From positions 1 to 27,694 of IMG/VR virus record IMGVR_UViG_3300032223_003481: a stretch of 27,694 bases of DNA; one strand, written 5' to 3'. This document shows positions 1 through 7,804 of this stretch, in pieces. A model generated the notes under the pieces. It did not search any database, was not told the DNA's origin, and worked only from the letters and a program-made list of their open reading frames with translations. Position 1 is the first letter of the stretch. Each line of letters begins with the position of its first letter. The stretch is from a virus. The position numbers and the translations under genes are program-made.

Positions 1-36
1 AATGGAGATTCATTTTTTAATGGAGATTCATTTTTT
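1..36. repeat. 18-bp tandem repeat, two visible copies
   Basis: The unit aatggagattcatttttt occurs twice head to tail at 1-18 and 19-36 without a mismatch. In the minus-strand frame it encodes repeats of the hexapeptide N-E-S-P-L-K at the visible C-terminal end of the partial gene. More copies may lie to the left of the window. It is an in-frame coding repeat, not a CRISPR: there are no spacers. Confidence 0.75.
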
Positions 37-311
37 ATCAATGGTTCGACTTCTTGATATTGAGGATCGGTATCATTTATTGTTTGCTCTTCTAAAATTC
101 CAATAACATTTTGAAAAGAAAAATAACTTTTACAGTTTGTTATAATGTGTGTTACAAAAATTCCATCTTCATCAATTGAATCAACAATTCCAGTAAAAAA
201 ATCTGCAAATTGTTGATCATTGTAATTACTTTTGTTGGTAGAATGAGTTAAAATAGTACAAATTCTACCAACAAAAGATTCTTGTAATTTTTTAATTGTA
301 GTATGTTTCAT
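1..311 (-). CDS. Hypothetical protein, 3' end outside window
   Basis: An open frame of about 103 codons starts with ATG at 311 and runs off the left edge without a stop. The start lies four bases beyond the stop codon of the primase gene upstream on the same strand, and the end of that gene (TGGTGA) can serve as ribosome binding site, so the two are probably co-transcribed. The protein begins MKHTTIKKLQESFVGRI and has a mixed, hydrophobic-rich body (about residues 10-75) without a motif I recognise. The last visible part is polar and contains a hexapeptide repeat (N-E-S-P-L-K) encoded by an 18-bp tandem repeat. Function unknown. The coding call rests on the clean frame and the tight spacing. 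Confidence 0.6.
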   Translation of the reverse strand, partial: MKHTTIKKLQESFVGRICTILTHSTNKSNYNDQQFADFFTGIVDSIDEDGIFVTHIITNCKSYFSFQNVIGILEEQTINDTDPQYQEVEPLIKNESPLKNESP

Positions 312-314
312 TTT

Positions 315-1370
315 TCACCAGAGTTTTTCGTTTACGTAGCTTGCGTGTGTACCAAATGGAAAAGAGAAGTCTAAAGGTTTTTGATTCTTTTTAATATAAT
401 GATGAAGAATAACAGGTCCAGATTTTTTCAGCATTTCATTCCAATCATTTGTTCCTTCAGGCGGTGTTACTACCATCAATTTTTCTCCACGACCTTTCAC
501 AGTTTCCACAGCCGAAATCATGCTTGTCATTTTAGCCGTGCCTTGTTTTCCAGCTTTATCTCTATCTAAACATAATACAATATTATAGTCAGATAGCATA
601 ATTGCCTGCTTTTCGCTCATATTTTTTCCCCCACAAGCGGCAGCATTTAATTCGCACAGTTTTAAACTTATTGCATTGAATTCCCCTTCGCATAAATAGA
701 TTGTTTTTCCTTTTTCTGGCCATTTTCCAGCCATAAAAACAACGTCTTCTTTGCCAACACCAATTTCTTTGGGAGGACCAAGATATTTACATTTTGAATT
801 ACCTATATGACGACCATTGAAATAAATTAATTTATTATTGCGATCATAATATGGTATTATAATTCTTGATTTATAACGATCTTCTGTGCAAAAATATAAA
901 CCATCAATTGGAATTTTTCGATTAGTCAAATAATCAGTTGCTCTATTTTTCCAATAACCATTTTCCATTTCAGAAATTAAATAACAAAATTGAGGCAATG
1001 ATATGTTATTTTTAACAGGCTCTGCAACGACTTGTATTTGATCTTGTTGATCAAAAAATTCTTCTAATTTTTTTTCAAGATCTCGTATATTTGTTTTACC
1101 GCCAAGAGTTTCAATTGCATCATTGAAATCACAGCTATCAACAAGCTGAACTAATTTTACGAGACTTCCAGTTTTGTCTGTTTTAAAGCAATGATAAACT
1201 CCATACTTATATTTTTTCTTCCCTCCGCTAGGACTACACCAAAGGTGAAAGTCATCATCGTCAGGTTCAAAAATAGAGTTTATTCTTACTTCTTTACCTT
1301 TTTCCTGTACATTATCTTCTCCAAATCTAGATTTTGCCCATTTCAAAAACAATGAAAATTTTATTGACAT
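315..1370 (-). CDS. gp61: DNA primase, T4 gp61-like (TOPRIM)
   Basis: A 351-residue primase-like protein, close to the length of T4 gp61 (about 340). It would synthesise RNA primers for lagging-strand replication together with a replicative helicase, which is not in this window. The N-terminal part holds a probable zinc-binding region (Cys45, His60, Cys61, in a YHCF context) typical of DnaG-type primases, although the usual full set of four ligands is not obvious. The TOPRIM core is clear: the LCEGEFNA motif around Glu228/Glu230 and a D-R-D motif at 269-271 in a VLCLDRDKAG strand-turn. A basic YFNGR segment (183-187) and a KYLGPP segment (195-200) fit the catalytic core. The ATG at 1370 overlaps the -35 box of a promoter that faces the other way. 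The alternative, a generic TOPRIM/DnaG primase not of the gp61 type, does not change the role. Confidence 0.85.
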   Translation of the reverse strand: MSIKFSLFLKWAKSRFGEDNVQEKGKEVRINSIFEPDDDDFHLWCSPSGGKKKYKYGVYHCFKTDKTGSLVKLVQLVDSCDFNDAIETLGGKTNIRDLEKKLEEFFDQQDQIQVVAEPVKNNISLPQFCYLISEMENGYWKNRATDYLTNRKIPIDGLYFCTEDRYKSRIIIPYYDRNNKLIYFNGRHIGNSKCKYLGPPKEIGVGKEDVVFMAGKWPEKGKTIYLCEGEFNAISLKLCELNAAACGGKNMSEKQAIMLSDYNIVLCLDRDKAGKQGTAKMTSMISAVETVKGRGEKLMVVTPPEGTNDWNEMLKKSGPVILHHYIKKNQKPLDFSFPFGTHASYVNEKLW

Positions 1371-1392
1371 GATATAAAAAATTCTATATAAT
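1364..1392 (+). promoter_or_regulatory. Strong sigma70-type promoter
   Basis: TTGACA at 1364-1369 and TATAAT at 1387-1392 are exact consensus hexamers separated by exactly 17 bases. Transcription would start near 1399 and run into the nuclease gene at 1415, whose ribosome binding site (TGAGGAT) sits at about 1405-1411. The -35 box overlaps the start codon of the divergent primase gene, so strong use of this promoter could interfere with primase expression. It looks like an early promoter read by unmodified host RNA polymerase. Confidence 0.8.
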
Positions 1393-1414
1393 AAAACTAA
1401 CTCTTGAGGATATT

Positions 1415-2227
1415 ATGACAAATTTGAACGACAATTGCAACTCTCCTTCAGAAAATTTTGATGGATTAATCTGCGAACATATGTCAGTTTCACGAAAACA
1501 AACATGGACTGAATGCCCTGCAAAATATAAATATCGCTATCATCTAAAAATAATTCCAGATGTTCCTGAGCAACCTTATTTTGTTTATGGAAAACTAGTT
1601 CATAAAATTGCTGAAATATACGTGAAAGAAAAGGGAGAAAGAAAAATAGAGGATATTACAGCAGATTGCCTTACTGGTAAAATTGAACTAGAAGAAGGTA
1701 AGTCCCCGCCAGTCTTATCCCAAGAATACAAAACCAAGCTTACATCTCACATTAGATTTATCAAACAAATCAGCGATAAAATTGGATATGATGGGCATCT
1801 TGAATATCCGTTTCACTATGATTTAGATCCTCCTAAAAATTATTTTGTTAAAGGATTTATTGACAGGTTAATCATTAGAGGCGATAAATTTTTTATATTA
1901 GATTATAAGACAACCAAAAAAGGTTTTTGGAGAAAAAATTCTAACACAATCAGAAAAGATTTGCAACTCAGATTTTATGCCAGAGTCGTCCAAAAAGAAT
2001 TTAATGCAAAGCCTGAAAATATACAAGCCGCATTATATTATCTTGAAGGATCAGAATTGGTAGCGACCAAATTTAATGAGCAAATGTTAATTACTGCAGA
2101 AGAAGAACTATACAATGCATTTAAAGAAATCATAAACACAAAACCAGATGATGTTTGGGGAAGAGTTGGTGATCAGTGCAAGCGTTGTGATTATCGTAAA
2201 ATATGTTCTTTTTATTCGCTTACCTAG
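1415..2227 (+). CDS. PD-(D/E)XK exonuclease with Fe-S cluster (Cas4/RecB-like)
   Basis: A 270-residue member of the PD-(D/E)XK nuclease superfamily, of the RecB C-terminal/Cas4 type that degrades or trims DNA ends. Visible in order: the N-terminal SRKQTWTECPAKYKY motif with Cys34; a conserved His in GKLVH (His63); Asp150 in GFID; the D-Y-K of ILDYKT at 163-165; a QLRFYA helix (184-189) typical of the RecB 'QxxxY' motif; and C-terminal Cys255, Cys258 and Cys264. Cys34 plus the three C-terminal cysteines match the four-Cys iron-sulfur cluster of Cas4/AddB nucleases. It is preceded by a TGAGGAT ribosome binding site and a strong early-type promoter. Its 3' end overlaps that of the convergent protease gene by eight bases. 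Role in recombination, replication or host DNA breakdown is inferred. No cas genes are nearby. Confidence 0.85.
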   Translation: MTNLNDNCNSPSENFDGLICEHMSVSRKQTWTECPAKYKYRYHLKIIPDVPEQPYFVYGKLVHKIAEIYVKEKGERKIEDITADCLTGKIELEEGKSPPVLSQEYKTKLTSHIRFIKQISDKIGYDGHLEYPFHYDLDPPKNYFVKGFIDRLIIRGDKFFILDYKTTKKGFWRKNSNTIRKDLQLRFYARVVQKEFNAKPENIQAALYYLEGSELVATKFNEQMLITAEEELYNAFKEIINTKPDDVWGRVGDQCKRCDYRKICSFYSLT

Positions 2228-3104
2228 ATGGCATTAAAATATAACTTGTTGGATAATGTTTCTGTGGATAATTTTTATCTATGATCACAATTTGGCGAGC
2301 AAGATTTTGTTCTAATAAAAAAGAATATCCATTTTGTTTTCTCCAAAATTTATGAATGGAAGACAATGGAGTAAAAAATCCTTTCCCGCTGCCATTCACA
2401 AATTCTGTTCCCCAGCATGTACCAATATAATAATCATCATCATCCATTAATCCTCCACCAGATCGACCGGGACGAGGGCTATTAAATTGTGTTACTAAAT
2501 CTGAACCATTAGATCCAACAATAGAAACGTCATAATGAGCGGTTTCTTGACTTAAATCTGAACCTGTTGAATGCACATGCCTACCAGTTTCATAAATATA
2601 ATTTTCAGGACCAATTGGAAAATATTTTGGTTCCCAATTTGGTGTAAAAACAATTAGTGATGTATCTTGTCCCGGCAAATAACTATAAAACAAAAGAGTT
2701 GCATCAAATGTTTCAGATTTTTCGAGTTTTTTATTATTTTTATACCAAACAATAATTTTGCAATTTTTATTGAAATATGATTCTTGATTAACAGACATTG
2801 TTCCTCTGGGCCATAAATGACCACATGATGCGACATATGCTAATTTTTTATCGGAATCATAGTATATTATTGTACCAGAACCTGAAGATCCTTTATTTTC
2901 TGAATCTGGAACAAATATTTTTACAGAAGGAGCTAAAAATTTTCGATACTCTTCATCACGTTGTTCAATTGGTGAACTAGATAGCAAAACAACAGGAGTT
3001 TGCTTGCTTATTAACATTTTATCAAGCGGATGAACTTCCTGAGATATGCCTGTTTGAAAATTAATTAAAAATAATGCAATAATAAAAAAGAGTTTTTTAA
3101 GCAT
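2220..3104 (-). CDS. Secreted trypsin-like serine protease
   Basis: A 294-residue protein. A Sec signal peptide is clear: MLKK, then a hydrophobic core to about residue 16, with probable cleavage near residues 21-22. The mature part has a chymotrypsin-fold triad in the right order: His96 in a CGH context, Asp147 in QDTSL, and Ser215 in GRSGGG, with a supporting GSGTII strand at 75-80. I chose the ATG at 3104 because GGAG lies five bases upstream and the signal peptide starts there. A GTG at 3131 would add nine residues in front of the signal. The enzyme would act in the periplasm or outside the cell, which is unusual for a phage gene. Roles in surface modification, superinfection exclusion or lysis are possible, but none is shown by the sequence. 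The 3' end overlaps the convergent nuclease gene. Confidence 0.8.
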   Translation of the reverse strand: MLKKLFFIIALFLINFQTGISQEVHPLDKMLISKQTPVVLLSSSPIEQRDEEYRKFLAPSVKIFVPDSENKGSSGSGTIIYYDSDKKLAYVASCGHLWPRGTMSVNQESYFNKNCKIIVWYKNNKKLEKSETFDATLLFYSYLPGQDTSLIVFTPNWEPKYFPIGPENYIYETGRHVHSTGSDLSQETAHYDVSIVGSNGSDLVTQFNSPRPGRSGGGLMDDDDYYIGTCWGTEFVNGSGKGFFTPLSSIHKFWRKQNGYSFLLEQNLARQIVIIDKNYPQKHYPTSYILMPSR

Positions 3105-3117
3105 ATCCACTCCATAA

Positions 3118-3125
3118 CATAAATA
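3118..3125 (+). promoter_or_regulatory. Candidate T4-type late promoter (CATAAATA)
   Basis: CATAAATA lies in the short divergent gap and differs by one base from the T4 late -10 element TATAAATA. It is 34 bases before the ATG at 3160, leaving room for a leader with a GAGAAG ribosome binding site. The same octamer occurs before three other genes in this window. The region is AT-rich, so chance is possible. Confidence 0.35.
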
Positions 3126-3159
3126 TATCACAATTTATATATCTAGCGAGAAGTTAAGA

Positions 3160-3597
3160 ATGGCAACTTTAATAATATCACATAACTTATATTTAAATCA
3201 CGAACAAAGATATGCTCTACATGAGAGAAATTCTGTGGAAGTTGTTGGAGTAAGTGTGCCAGTTTGGTTTAGACGAGGGAATACATCTGAACCGGCTAAA
3301 GAAATTTTCTGTAAATATAAACTTACTAATGAATTTAAAACAAAATCTATTATTTCCAGTGAATATGGATATACAATAAATCTTCCTCAAATCATTGAAT
3401 TCAAATCTGGGAAATTAGCAGAAGAAGTACAAGCTATCGTTAACAATAATATGCCAACATCACAAAAATTATTAGACATCCAAGATGGTGGATCAGAATG
3501 GCTTGAATTTAGACATTTCACAAAATTAGGGAGGCACAATCTCATTCATTTTGTTGAAATTAAGCCAGAAGAAGCATTATTTGACACTTTAAGCTGA
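3160..3597 (+). CDS. Hypothetical phage protein, 145 aa
   Basis: A clean frame with ATG at 3160, preceded by a purine stretch (GAGAAG) suitable as ribosome binding site and by a candidate late promoter. The protein is soluble-looking, mixed alpha/beta, with no signal peptide or membrane segment. It begins MATLIISHNLYLNHEQ and has a charged middle. The C-terminal part carries a WLEFRHFTKLGRHNLIHFVE stretch. I do not recognise the family. It is a single plus-strand gene between two minus-strand groups, and its last nine bases overlap the 3' end of the convergent gene. Confidence 0.6.
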   Translation: MATLIISHNLYLNHEQRYALHERNSVEVVGVSVPVWFRRGNTSEPAKEIFCKYKLTNEFKTKSIISSEYGYTINLPQIIEFKSGKLAEEVQAIVNNNMPTSQKLLDIQDGGSEWLEFRHFTKLGRHNLIHFVEIKPEEALFDTLS

Positions 3598-4098
3598 ATC
3601 TTGGAGCGACAAAGACATTCTCATTGTAAGAGTATCGCCGCTTTGAGTTGTAACTGTATCTGACAATAAATTACTTGCAATTAAAAGTCCAGAATTATCA
3701 CTTGTAGTTGCCAAGAATAAAGTGGATACTGGTCCCCAACCACCTCCAGTAGCTGTAAATGTCACAATTTGACTTATCGCTCTATATGCTCCATTAGTGT
3801 AATCTAAAGTAAATCCATTGACAGTGCTTACTGGTTGTCTAAAATATCCATTTGAAGTTGGTTCTAAATAAATACTTGAAATTGTATTGGTTGTACTTAT
3901 CAATACTCTTGCATCTAATCCGAAATATAAATTTGCTGGTGGAAGTGATCCTGAATTATTGAATACACATTGAAGTAAAAAATACTCACCTTGTTCATGC
4001 AAAGTATTAAGAATATTTTGATCTTGCCATATTACTTTTCCATCTCGAATATGTTGAATTTCTAAAATCTTTACGAGACCTTGCCAATTTTTATTCAT
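3589..4098 (-). CDS. Beta-rich phage protein, possibly virion-associated
   Basis: A 169-residue protein made almost entirely of short beta-prone stretches rich in Ser, Thr, Asn and Gly, with few charges in the C-terminal two thirds. The sequence around residues 28-60 (N-L-x(3)-G-E-Y-F-L-L, then P-P-A-N-L-Y-F-G-L) resembles a pattern I know from small virion or tail-associated beta-sandwich proteins of phages. The likeness is general and the function is not established. The start codon overlaps the end of the 2H phosphoesterase gene: the sequence ggcaaaaATGaataa contains both this ATG and the upstream TAA. The two genes are therefore probably translationally coupled. Confidence 0.6.
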   Translation of the reverse strand: MNKNWQGLVKILEIQHIRDGKVIWQDQNILNTLHEQGEYFLLQCVFNNSGSLPPANLYFGLDARVLISTTNTISSIYLEPTSNGYFRQPVSTVNGFTLDYTNGAYRAISQIVTFTATGGGWGPVSTLFLATTSDNSGLLIASNLLSDTVTTQSGDTLTMRMSLSLQDSA

Positions 4099-4654
4099 TT
4101 TTGCCTTTCAGAGTAATATGTCTCTTTTCTCCAGTTTTTGAAGAAAAAATTAATTTGTTGACTTCAAAATTTTCTCCATCAAATGTTTTGTCTCCAACAA
4201 ATTTTTTGCCCAAATTTTTTTTCAAATATGCTATTGTAACATGTGGTATATATTCTGCATGTGTTTGAGTAGTTTTTATAAAATTTTTTATTTTTTTATG
4301 CAAACTATTTGATTTATCGCTTTTTACTTTTATCACAAGTACATCGAAATTATCATTTTTCGTAAATAAAATCATTTCGCCTAATTCGCATTTTATTTTA
4401 TCCTCATCGCGTATTAATTCTTGCGTTTCTTTATGATTACCAGAATGAATGCCATAAATTATTGTCATATGAATATCATCTTCGCGACCAAAAGAAGGAT
4501 CTTCAGGATCAGAAAATAAGTCTTCATTTGGTATATTATCAAAACCCCAAGAAATTATATTGTCTGTTAATTCTTCCGGCAATTCTATTAATAGGGATGA
4601 ATAATCATATTTTTTTACTTCATTAACCAAAAACTGTTTGAAACTCATCTCCAT
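4091..4654 (-). CDS. 2H phosphoesterase (LigT/Acb1-like fold) with capsid-targeting-like N-terminus
   Basis: A 187-residue protein with the two signature H-x-T motifs of the 2H phosphoesterase superfamily: IHMTII (His62, Thr64) and PHVTIAY (His138, Thr140). The spacing of about 76 residues is typical of the two-lobed fold. Family members hydrolyse or transfer 2',3'- and 3',5'-cyclic phosphates, RNA ends and cyclic nucleotide signals; T4 Acb1, which destroys CBASS messengers, belongs here. The N-terminus MEMSFKQFLVNE resembles the T4 capsid-targeting sequence. I chose ATG 4654 because GAGAAAG lies a few bases upstream; ATG 4648 and 4669 are alternatives. The 5' end overlaps the preceding coiled-coil gene and the 3' end overlaps the next gene, giving a tight operon downstream of the terminase. 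The exact substrate cannot be read from the sequence. Confidence 0.8.
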   Translation of the reverse strand: MEMSFKQFLVNEVKKYDYSSLLIELPEELTDNIISWGFDNIPNEDLFSDPEDPSFGREDDIHMTIIYGIHSGNHKETQELIRDEDKIKCELGEMILFTKNDNFDVLVIKVKSDKSNSLHKKIKNFIKTTQTHAEYIPHVTIAYLKKNLGKKFVGDKTFDGENFEVNKLIFSSKTGEKRHITLKGKNE

Positions 4655-4958
4655 TATCTTTCTCATCATCTGCTTGATTTTTTCTTTGCTTTAGTTGTTC
4701 TAGACGAGATTTTTCCTTAGCAATCTCCTCATCAATCGCACGAATAGTCCTGAATGGGTCAAGAACTGCAGAAGTCGTATTTTCGCTTTTCCGTTTTTCT
4801 AAACTTGTTTGACGTTTTATTCTTTTATTTTCTACGTGCTCAATTACACCAAGTGCCGCACGGATGTGATATTTAACTTCTGATAAAGCAAAATCATTTG
4901 GAACATCTGATAAAGCTTTAGCTAACAAATATTTAATTTCTTCAGTATTATCTTTCAT
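4623..4958 (-). CDS. Small charged coiled-coil protein, 111 aa
   Basis: The ATG at 4958 overlaps the end of the upstream 316-residue gene, and the 3' end overlaps the start of the 2H phosphoesterase gene, so it is the middle member of a tightly packed minus-strand operon. The N-terminal half looks helical. Residues about 70-98 form a strongly charged, probable coiled coil rich in Glu, Lys, Arg and Gln (A-I-D-E-E-I-A-K-E-K-S-R-L-E-Q-L). No enzyme motif, signal or membrane segment is visible. Position between terminase and phosphoesterase suggests a head or packaging accessory protein, but this is inference only. Confidence 0.6.
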   Translation of the reverse strand: MKDNTEEIKYLLAKALSDVPNDFALSEVKYHIRAALGVIEHVENKRIKRQTSLEKRKSENTTSAVLDPFRTIRAIDEEIAKEKSRLEQLKQRKNQADDEKDNGDEFQTVFG

Positions 4959-5898
4959 CGTTCATCCTTTCAATCCATTTTATTGGTAATTCATCACCAA
5001 CAACTTTATATTGAAGATTCCCATTAATTTTTTTTACATATTTTTGTTCAGTTTTTATTTTCCATAAATCCATGTTTGACACAAGAGGAGCATCAGTTAA
5101 AAATAAATTATTTGGCAAACTATTTTTATATCCCAATGAAATTTCTGTTTTCAAATTTTCATAAAAAGCTCTTTCGGAAATAGGACGAACCATATATAAG
5201 TTTATAATCTGATTATATTTAGGATTCTCTTTTAATTGCCTTATGAGTTCTTTAATATTGTTTTTCAAGTCTTCTGGAGCATTTGATTCTTGGTAGTTAA
5301 TTATTTGAAAGTCGGATAAAGTTTTTTTATATAGGAATTCACAATAAAATTGATTGCCTGCTTTTATCTTGCATTCATTTAAATGAAAATCTTCAGATTG
5401 TTGTGCTTCTAAATTTATTTCATAATTTTTCCAAGTAGAAATTTTTGAAATTATAAATTCTATTTTTTGAGACAATTTTTCTAAAAATTGATTTGCCTCA
5501 TACAAATAAGAATCAAATATATGATCAACGGCTTCAGTTTGCAAATCTGGAGAAATTAATGTAACTTGATAATCAAATAGGCAACTTTCAATTTGTTTAT
5601 GTAAATAATTCTTATTTACATAAAATTCTTTAAATCGATGTTGTGCATTTTGTATTCTTTCAATATTTGATGAAGATACAGCAATACATAATTGATCTTT
5701 ATGAGGATAATTTAATTCCGATAAATCTTGATAAAGCTTTTCCACATTTATAAATTTCTTTTTTATTTCATTTATTTTTTCATAACATGGTTTTAGCAAA
5801 AGACTTGATAGATCTGCATATAATTTATTTTTATATGGATTTATGTTTACAGAAATTGCATTTAATTCTTTATTTTCAATATATTTTTTAAGGGACAT
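4948..5898 (-). CDS. Hypothetical protein, 316 aa, downstream of terminase
   Basis: Starts at ATG 5898, just after the terminase stop, with GGAG in the terminase 3' end as ribosome binding site. The protein is largely helical, lysine- and asparagine-rich, with repeated L/I-x(2)-L spacing that suggests coiled-coil segments (about 60-110 and 130-155). It has no signal peptide, membrane helix or catalytic motif I recognise. The N-terminus MSLKKYIENKE is loosely similar to the capsid-targeting-like starts seen elsewhere here, though weaker. The C-terminal 60 residues are more compact and may form a separate domain (S-N-M-D-L-W-K-I-K). Function unknown. Confidence 0.65.
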   Translation of the reverse strand: MSLKKYIENKELNAISVNINPYKNKLYADLSSLLLKPCYEKINEIKKKFINVEKLYQDLSELNYPHKDQLCIAVSSSNIERIQNAQHRFKEFYVNKNYLHKQIESCLFDYQVTLISPDLQTEAVDHIFDSYLYEANQFLEKLSQKIEFIISKISTWKNYEINLEAQQSEDFHLNECKIKAGNQFYCEFLYKKTLSDFQIINYQESNAPEDLKNNIKELIRQLKENPKYNQIINLYMVRPISERAFYENLKTEISLGYKNSLPNNLFLTDAPLVSNMDLWKIKTEQKYVKKINGNLQYKVVGDELPIKWIERMNDER

Positions 5899-5901
5899 AT
5901 T

Positions 5902-7758
5902 TTACCACCCGAACTCCTGTAGTAATTTATGATTTTTTCTTTGATTACCAAACATAATGCCCGGCATGATAGAGTTTTTATCTGCCAATAAATCTAAATC
6001 ATCCTCTATCAATAAATCTTCTGGTCTGCCTTCCATTAATTCTCGCTTAATCTCTTCATAAACTTCTGATTTTAAAGTTGCTGTTATTTCTTTAGGAGTC
6101 TCTGCTCCCATGGGAATATCTCTAAGTATTATGTCCCGAACATGAAGAGCCATGCACATTGCAATAATTGCATCATCATGTTTACCTTTCTGTGCTTGAG
6201 CTTTTCTCGTTGTAGGATTATATTCAAATGTTTGTAATTCAGTAACAAATCTTATACTATTGATTCTTACTGTTTGATTTAAAAGACGATTCTGCAATGA
6301 TTCTAGAAATAAAGTTCGATTTGTTTGATTTACTTTTACGCCCGGTTTTTGATTCGCAGATTTATTGCTTTCATAATATAAATTTTCATAAAAAAGAGTA
6401 TGTTGTAGATTGCTCAAAACTGCCCCGCCCGGACCCATGTTTTCGATAACAACTAATGCATTATTATAGTAAACTCCTACTTGTTGTAATATTTGTGCAA
6501 ATTCATGTGGCACAATTAAATTAGAATAAAATTCAGCTACTTGTTCTAATGTCGATGTGTCAATAATTTCAAAACAAGAACTATCATTATTTTCACCTTG
6601 ACCTTCAGCCGCATCTGCACCAATAATATATTCATGCCCTTCAACTGGTTCCTTCCAAACCCACATTGCTCCTTTGTCGTGTTCTCCTTCTAGCTGTGAA
6701 ATGCGACCATTTTTATGGACCCATTTTGGCCATAATTTGCGACTTGGAAAATTGTTTCTTGTGACTTCAGTAAGTTGTGTAATTATTCTGGCTGGAAAAT
6801 AAGTTTCTCCAGATCCCAAAAATTCACGCAAAACTTCTTGGAGGAAACCTTTTTCTCCCAATTGTGCTTTTTGTTCTGCAACCCATTCTTCATCGTTATA
6901 ATCAGGATGCTCCCAATAATCCAAATCAATAACGTGAAATTTATTATTGCCCTCTTTTGCATCGTGATAAGTTTGTTCGTACCAATTGCCAAGACCGTTA
7001 ACAGTAGAAACTAGTGTACAAGATCCCCCGGTTGACAAAATTGGCCACATGGCTTTCCAATGCTTATCCATGTCATCAATGAATGCAGCTTCGTCAACAA
7101 TCAAAAATGTAACAGCTTTACCACGAGCAGCTTCAGGAGAATAAAATTTAATTGCCGAGCCAGTATCCGTAAACTGCTTTAGGTGATCATTCCATTTTCC
7201 ATCTTTTTTAGGCTTAAGCCATGATGGAAAATTCTCGCAAGCACGATCAACCATCATTCCTATGTCGGTTGCTTCGCGGTCGGTTTTGGACAACAACATA
7301 ATCTGCTGGTCCATCTGAAACATACATCGCCAGAGTCCCCACAGCAGAGTTACAGTGGTTAATCCCCCTTGTCGAAATTTACTGATAATATTAAATCGAA
7401 AATTTTCATAATCCCGTATTGTTTTTCTTTGATAGTTGAAAAGAACAAAAGGAATCAAACCTTTCATTGGATGAAGAATTTTTACGAATTTATGACAAAA
7501 ATAGGCAAAACTATTGCAGCATTTAACGATTTCTTGTTGTTGACGATGAGAATCATAGTTTTCTACATTTTCCATGTCTTCGTCTGGATCTATAGAAAGT
7601 TCATATTTATCGAAGCTGTAATATTGAGGATCATATTGCAATCGACCAGTCTTAACATCAACTTCGCCACCATTTAAATAAAAATCTTTGGGGCTTTTAT
7701 ACTTGCTTCTCCAAACTGAATCTTGTATACTTTTAAAATATTGTTCATCCATTTTCAA
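5902..7758 (-). CDS. gp17: Terminase large subunit (T4 gp17-like)
   Basis: The 618-residue packaging motor and headful nuclease, similar in size to T4 gp17 (610). It pumps DNA through the portal and cuts the concatemer. The ATPase domain has a Walker A-type loop at 128-135 (KFRQGGLTT), with Leu where T4 has the loop Lys, a variant seen in other large-terminase families. Walker B is FLIVDEAAF (218-226), and a coupling motif lies at 250-254 (VSTVN). The RNase H-like nuclease domain has acidic residues at Asp382 (IIGADAAEG), Glu439 (VVIENMGPGG) and Asp528/Asp529 (KGKHDDAI). The ATG at 7758 follows a purine-rich GAGAAAAAGAAAG stretch. It lies on the opposite strand from the portal and capsid genes, unlike T4. 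No intein is seen here. Confidence 0.95.
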   Translation of the reverse strand: MKMDEQYFKSIQDSVWRSKYKSPKDFYLNGGEVDVKTGRLQYDPQYYSFDKYELSIDPDEDMENVENYDSHRQQQEIVKCCNSFAYFCHKFVKILHPMKGLIPFVLFNYQRKTIRDYENFRFNIISKFRQGGLTTVTLLWGLWRCMFQMDQQIMLLSKTDREATDIGMMVDRACENFPSWLKPKKDGKWNDHLKQFTDTGSAIKFYSPEAARGKAVTFLIVDEAAFIDDMDKHWKAMWPILSTGGSCTLVSTVNGLGNWYEQTYHDAKEGNNKFHVIDLDYWEHPDYNDEEWVAEQKAQLGEKGFLQEVLREFLGSGETYFPARIITQLTEVTRNNFPSRKLWPKWVHKNGRISQLEGEHDKGAMWVWKEPVEGHEYIIGADAAEGQGENNDSSCFEIIDTSTLEQVAEFYSNLIVPHEFAQILQQVGVYYNNALVVIENMGPGGAVLSNLQHTLFYENLYYESNKSANQKPGVKVNQTNRTLFLESLQNRLLNQTVRINSIRFVTELQTFEYNPTTRKAQAQKGKHDDAIIAMCMALHVRDIILRDIPMGAETPKEITATLKSEVYEEIKRELMEGRPEDLLIEDDLDLLADKNSIMPGIMFGNQRKNHKLLQEFGW

Positions 7759-7804
7759 AACTTTCTTTTTCTCGACCTTACTTATATAGGACTTAAAAAA
7801 CTAA

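Noticed and set aside
1-36. Possible start of a CRISPR array
   Set aside because: The copies are adjacent with no spacers and lie in a coding frame.
1526-1533. Exact TATAAATA late-promoter element, also at 11162 and 13827
   Set aside because: These lie inside coding sequences, for example where K-Y-K-Y-R-Y is encoded, and have no gene start in range; chance matches in AT-rich DNA.
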